A stretch of DNA of 64,000 bases from Psychroflexus montanilacus (lineage in GTDB: Bacteria; Bacteroidota; Bacteroidia; Flavobacteriales; Flavobacteriaceae), in the NCBI RefSeq assembly GCF_020164535.1, contig NZ_JAIQZC010000001.1:1178001-1242000 (forward strand). The letters are read 5' to 3'. This document shows positions 62,212-64,000 of this stretch, one piece after another (the first letter of the stretch is position 1; each line of letters starts with the position of its first letter). The translations under genes and the position numbers were made by a program. A model generated the notes under the pieces. That model did no database searches. It was given only the letters and a program-made list of their open reading frames with translations, and was not told the DNA's origin.

Positions 62212-62622
62212 CTAAACAGATTCAAATTCAAAGTAAGGTTTTACCACCTCTTGTGTGATTAATGTAGGCTTCTTGGTCTGCTGATCTATAAAACACCAGT
62301 TGGTTCTGGCTTCTACTATGGTTTTGCCGTCAGATTGACGAATGATGTGAACACATCGCTCTGATTTCACTTTGGAGTAATTTTCTATCCAGGTGGTCAA
62401 GACCAGTTCTTCTCCCAAAAAGGCCTGCTGCTTGTACTGAATGTAGTGGTCTACGACAAACCAAGCGTATTTTTCTCTAATGCTTAAGGGCGTTTTAGCT
62501 ATCCAATGCGCTTCCGAAATGTCCAACACCCACTTCATGTATTCCAGATTGTTCACATGGTTTTGTTCATCCAGATGCTCTGGTGCAACTTTCAATTCTT
62601 TTTGAAATGGAATAGGTGTCAT
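62212..62622 (-). CDS. Acyl-CoA thioesterase of the 4HBT hotdog family
   Basis: A 136-residue hotdog-fold protein (YbgC/FadM-like). The helix-start motif DEQNHVNNLEYMKWVLDISEAHW replaces the common DxxGHVNNxxY, with Asn for Gly. The beta strands include YIQYKQQAFLGEELVLTTWIENYSKVKSERCVHII. Substrates are acyl-CoAs or aromatic-CoA esters; the specific one is unknown. It starts 2 bp from mgtE stop and is cotranscribed. Confidence 0.88.
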   Translation of the reverse strand: MTPIPFQKELKVAPEHLDEQNHVNNLEYMKWVLDISEAHWIAKTPLSIREKYAWFVVDHYIQYKQQAFLGEELVLTTWIENYSKVKSERCVHIIRQSDGKTIVEARTNWCFIDQQTKKPTLITQEVVKPYFEFESV

Positions 62623-62624
62623 CT

Positions 62625-63974
62625 CTAAAAATTCAGTATTAATTTGGCGATGTAGAAATAGGCTAAAATCCCGATAATATCGTTACTAGTCGTAATAAAA
62701 GGCCCTGTAGCAATGGCTGGATCTATGCCTTGTTTGTTTAAAATGATAGGCACGAATGTCCCAATCAAAGCTGCCATAATAATAACTGAAAGTATGGAGA
62801 TGGCGATGGTTATGCTTACCAAAAATGCCATTGAAGTGAGGGCTCCAAAACCTATGACCAAGACTCCCAGTGCAGTACCATTAATAATGCTAAGTGTTAC
62901 TTCTTTCAATAAACGTTTGACAAGACTGTCTTTTACAGAATCGTTGGCCAGACCTTGCACAATGATGGCAGAAGATTGCACGCCAACATTACCGGCCATC
63001 GCAGCAATAAGCGGGGTAAAAAAGAATAAAATTTCATATTTCTCCAGAGCAGAGTCAAATCCCTGCATCACATAAACAGCTCCTAAACCACCAAAAAGTC
63101 CCAAAATAAGCCAGGGCAATCTTGCTCTGGTAAGCTGCCAGATTGTGGAATCTGCTTCTACATCTTCAGAAATACCAGCAGCCATCTGGTAATCTTTATC
63201 GGCTTCATCTTTTATAAAATCGATGATATCATCTACGGTGATTCTTCCTACCAATCTTCCAAATTCGTCTACTACAGGAATCGCTTCCAGATCATACTTT
63301 TGCATCACTCTGGCCACTTCATCGCCTGGGGTATGCACATCCACGTAATCTACATTTGTGATATACACATCGGCAATTTCAGCCTTGCTGGGCGCGGTTA
63401 TCAAGTCCTTTAAAGACAAACGCCCTTTCAGTTTTCCTTTGTTGTCCACCACGTAAATGGAGTGAACTCTGGTCACATTTTCGGCCTGGTTACGCATTTC
63501 GGTCATGCAGCCCGTGACGCTCCAGTTTTCATTGACTTTGATTAATTCTTTTGCCATCAAACCACCGGCAGAATCTTCGTCATACTTGAGAAGCTCTACT
63601 ATATTTTCGGCGTGCTCTTTATCCTTGATATTGGAGATGACCTGGGTCTTGATGTCTTCAGACAATTCAGAAATAATATCTGCTGCATCATCAGTATCCA
63701 TTTCTTCTATTTCCTCTGCTATCTCCTTGGCATTGAGGTTTTTAAGAATTTTCTCCCGGTCATCTTCGTCCATCTCCATTAAGACTTCAGAAGTTTGATC
63801 ACTTCCCAGCAGCTTGATGATGTAAGTAGCATCGTCCAGACTCAACTCGTCCAGAATCTCCGCAATATCGGCATGGTGGTATTCTTCCAGATGCGATTGC
63901 AGCTCCTGGTCGTTGTTCTCTTCTATAAGAGATTCAATTTTGTCTATTAATTCTTTGGTGAGTTCAAACGGCAT
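62625..63974 (-). CDS. mgtE: Magnesium channel MgtE
   Basis: A 449-residue protein with the three MgtE parts: an acidic N-terminal domain (1-125, LEEYHHADIAEILDELSLDDA), a CBS pair (130-255, TRVHSIYVVDNKGKLKGRLSLKDLI and LEAIPVVDEFGRLVGRITVDDIIDFI) and five membrane helices (about 280-449) with the pore motif ATGPFITTSNDIIGI. Mg2+ bound between the cytoplasmic domains closes the channel. First gene of the mgtE-thioesterase pair; only 26 bp of its upstream region is in the window. Confidence 0.96.
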   Translation of the reverse strand: MPFELTKELIDKIESLIEENNDQELQSHLEEYHHADIAEILDELSLDDATYIIKLLGSDQTSEVLMEMDEDDREKILKNLNAKEIAEEIEEMDTDDAADIISELSEDIKTQVISNIKDKEHAENIVELLKYDEDSAGGLMAKELIKVNENWSVTGCMTEMRNQAENVTRVHSIYVVDNKGKLKGRLSLKDLITAPSKAEIADVYITNVDYVDVHTPGDEVARVMQKYDLEAIPVVDEFGRLVGRITVDDIIDFIKDEADKDYQMAAGISEDVEADSTIWQLTRARLPWLILGLFGGLGAVYVMQGFDSALEKYEILFFFTPLIAAMAGNVGVQSSAIIVQGLANDSVKDSLVKRLLKEVTLSIINGTALGVLVIGFGALTSMAFLVSITIAISILSVIIMAALIGTFVPIILNKQGIDPAIATGPFITTSNDIIGILAYFYIAKLILNF

Positions 63975-64000
63975 CTTTGCTTATTTTTAAAGTCAACTCA

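Noticed and set aside
1-64000. tRNA or rRNA genes
   Set aside because: I saw no cloverleaf with CCA-end signature and no rRNA-like stretch in any gap, though a covariance search would be more reliable.

Overview
This window is a chromosomal segment of a bacterium in the Bacteroidota, almost certainly a member of the family Flavobacteriaceae. The evidence is AT-rich DNA, a SusC/SusD pair, a subtilase with a type IX secretion sorting tail, the families DUF4271 and DUF4296, promoters of the Bacteroidota form TTTG-N19-TAnnTTTG, and ribosomal protein genes that begin without Shine-Dalgarno sequences. I cannot name the genus.

Positions 1-15,100 (all minus strand) hold the merged str-S10-spc-alpha superoperon, read from rpsL through rpsG, fusA, rpsJ, the S10 block, the spc block, secY, infA, rpmJ, rpsM and rpsK into a truncated rpsD. 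A consensus promoter lies before rpsL, and a hairpin series ending in a terminator-like structure lies between rpsJ and rplC.

Positions 15,300-25,000 (plus strand) hold envelope and nutrient genes: an Omp85-family barrel, a SusC/SusD/lipoprotein uptake operon, and a secreted subtilisin-like protease with Glu where the catalytic Asp is expected. The operon and the protease plausibly work together on peptides.

Positions 25,000-49,900 are mostly housekeeping: rlmB, a rhomboid protease, rarA, a YjjG-type HAD phosphatase, radC, a PaiB-like protein, a 3D-domain lipoprotein, mpl, a TPR protein, ahcY, a phosphopantetheinyl transferase overlapping an archaeal-type GGGP synthase, a saccharopine dehydrogenase-like enzyme, pckA, hemD with DUF4271, a polyprenol-phosphate mannosyltransferase, dihydroorotase, DUF4296, an epimerase, tyrS, xth and an OmpA-like lipoprotein. 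Strong intrinsic terminators separate several of these units.

Positions 49,900-61,200 are the unusual part. An operon on the minus strand encodes a 59-residue lipoprotein, a TPR histidine kinase and a LuxR-type response regulator. A block of about 740 bp (tandem inverted-repeat operator, long conserved leader, ssb) occurs twice as a direct repeat exactly 4,437 bp apart. Between the copies lie six small outer-membrane barrel genes arranged as three A-B gene pairs, with a degenerate start of a further pair at the distal end. The operator lies at the same distance from a -7-like element before both the kinase operon and the barrel array. I infer that the response regulator controls itself, the barrel array and perhaps both ssb copies. 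Next come a chimeric protein with an isolated SusC-type plug domain, TPRs and a possible DUF2135 domain, and then an 18-codon relic of a third ssb. A flavobacterial palindrome follows each ssb or relic.

Positions 61,200-64,000 (minus strand) return to housekeeping genes: a 2-hydroxyacid dehydrogenase, a hotdog thioesterase and the magnesium channel MgtE.
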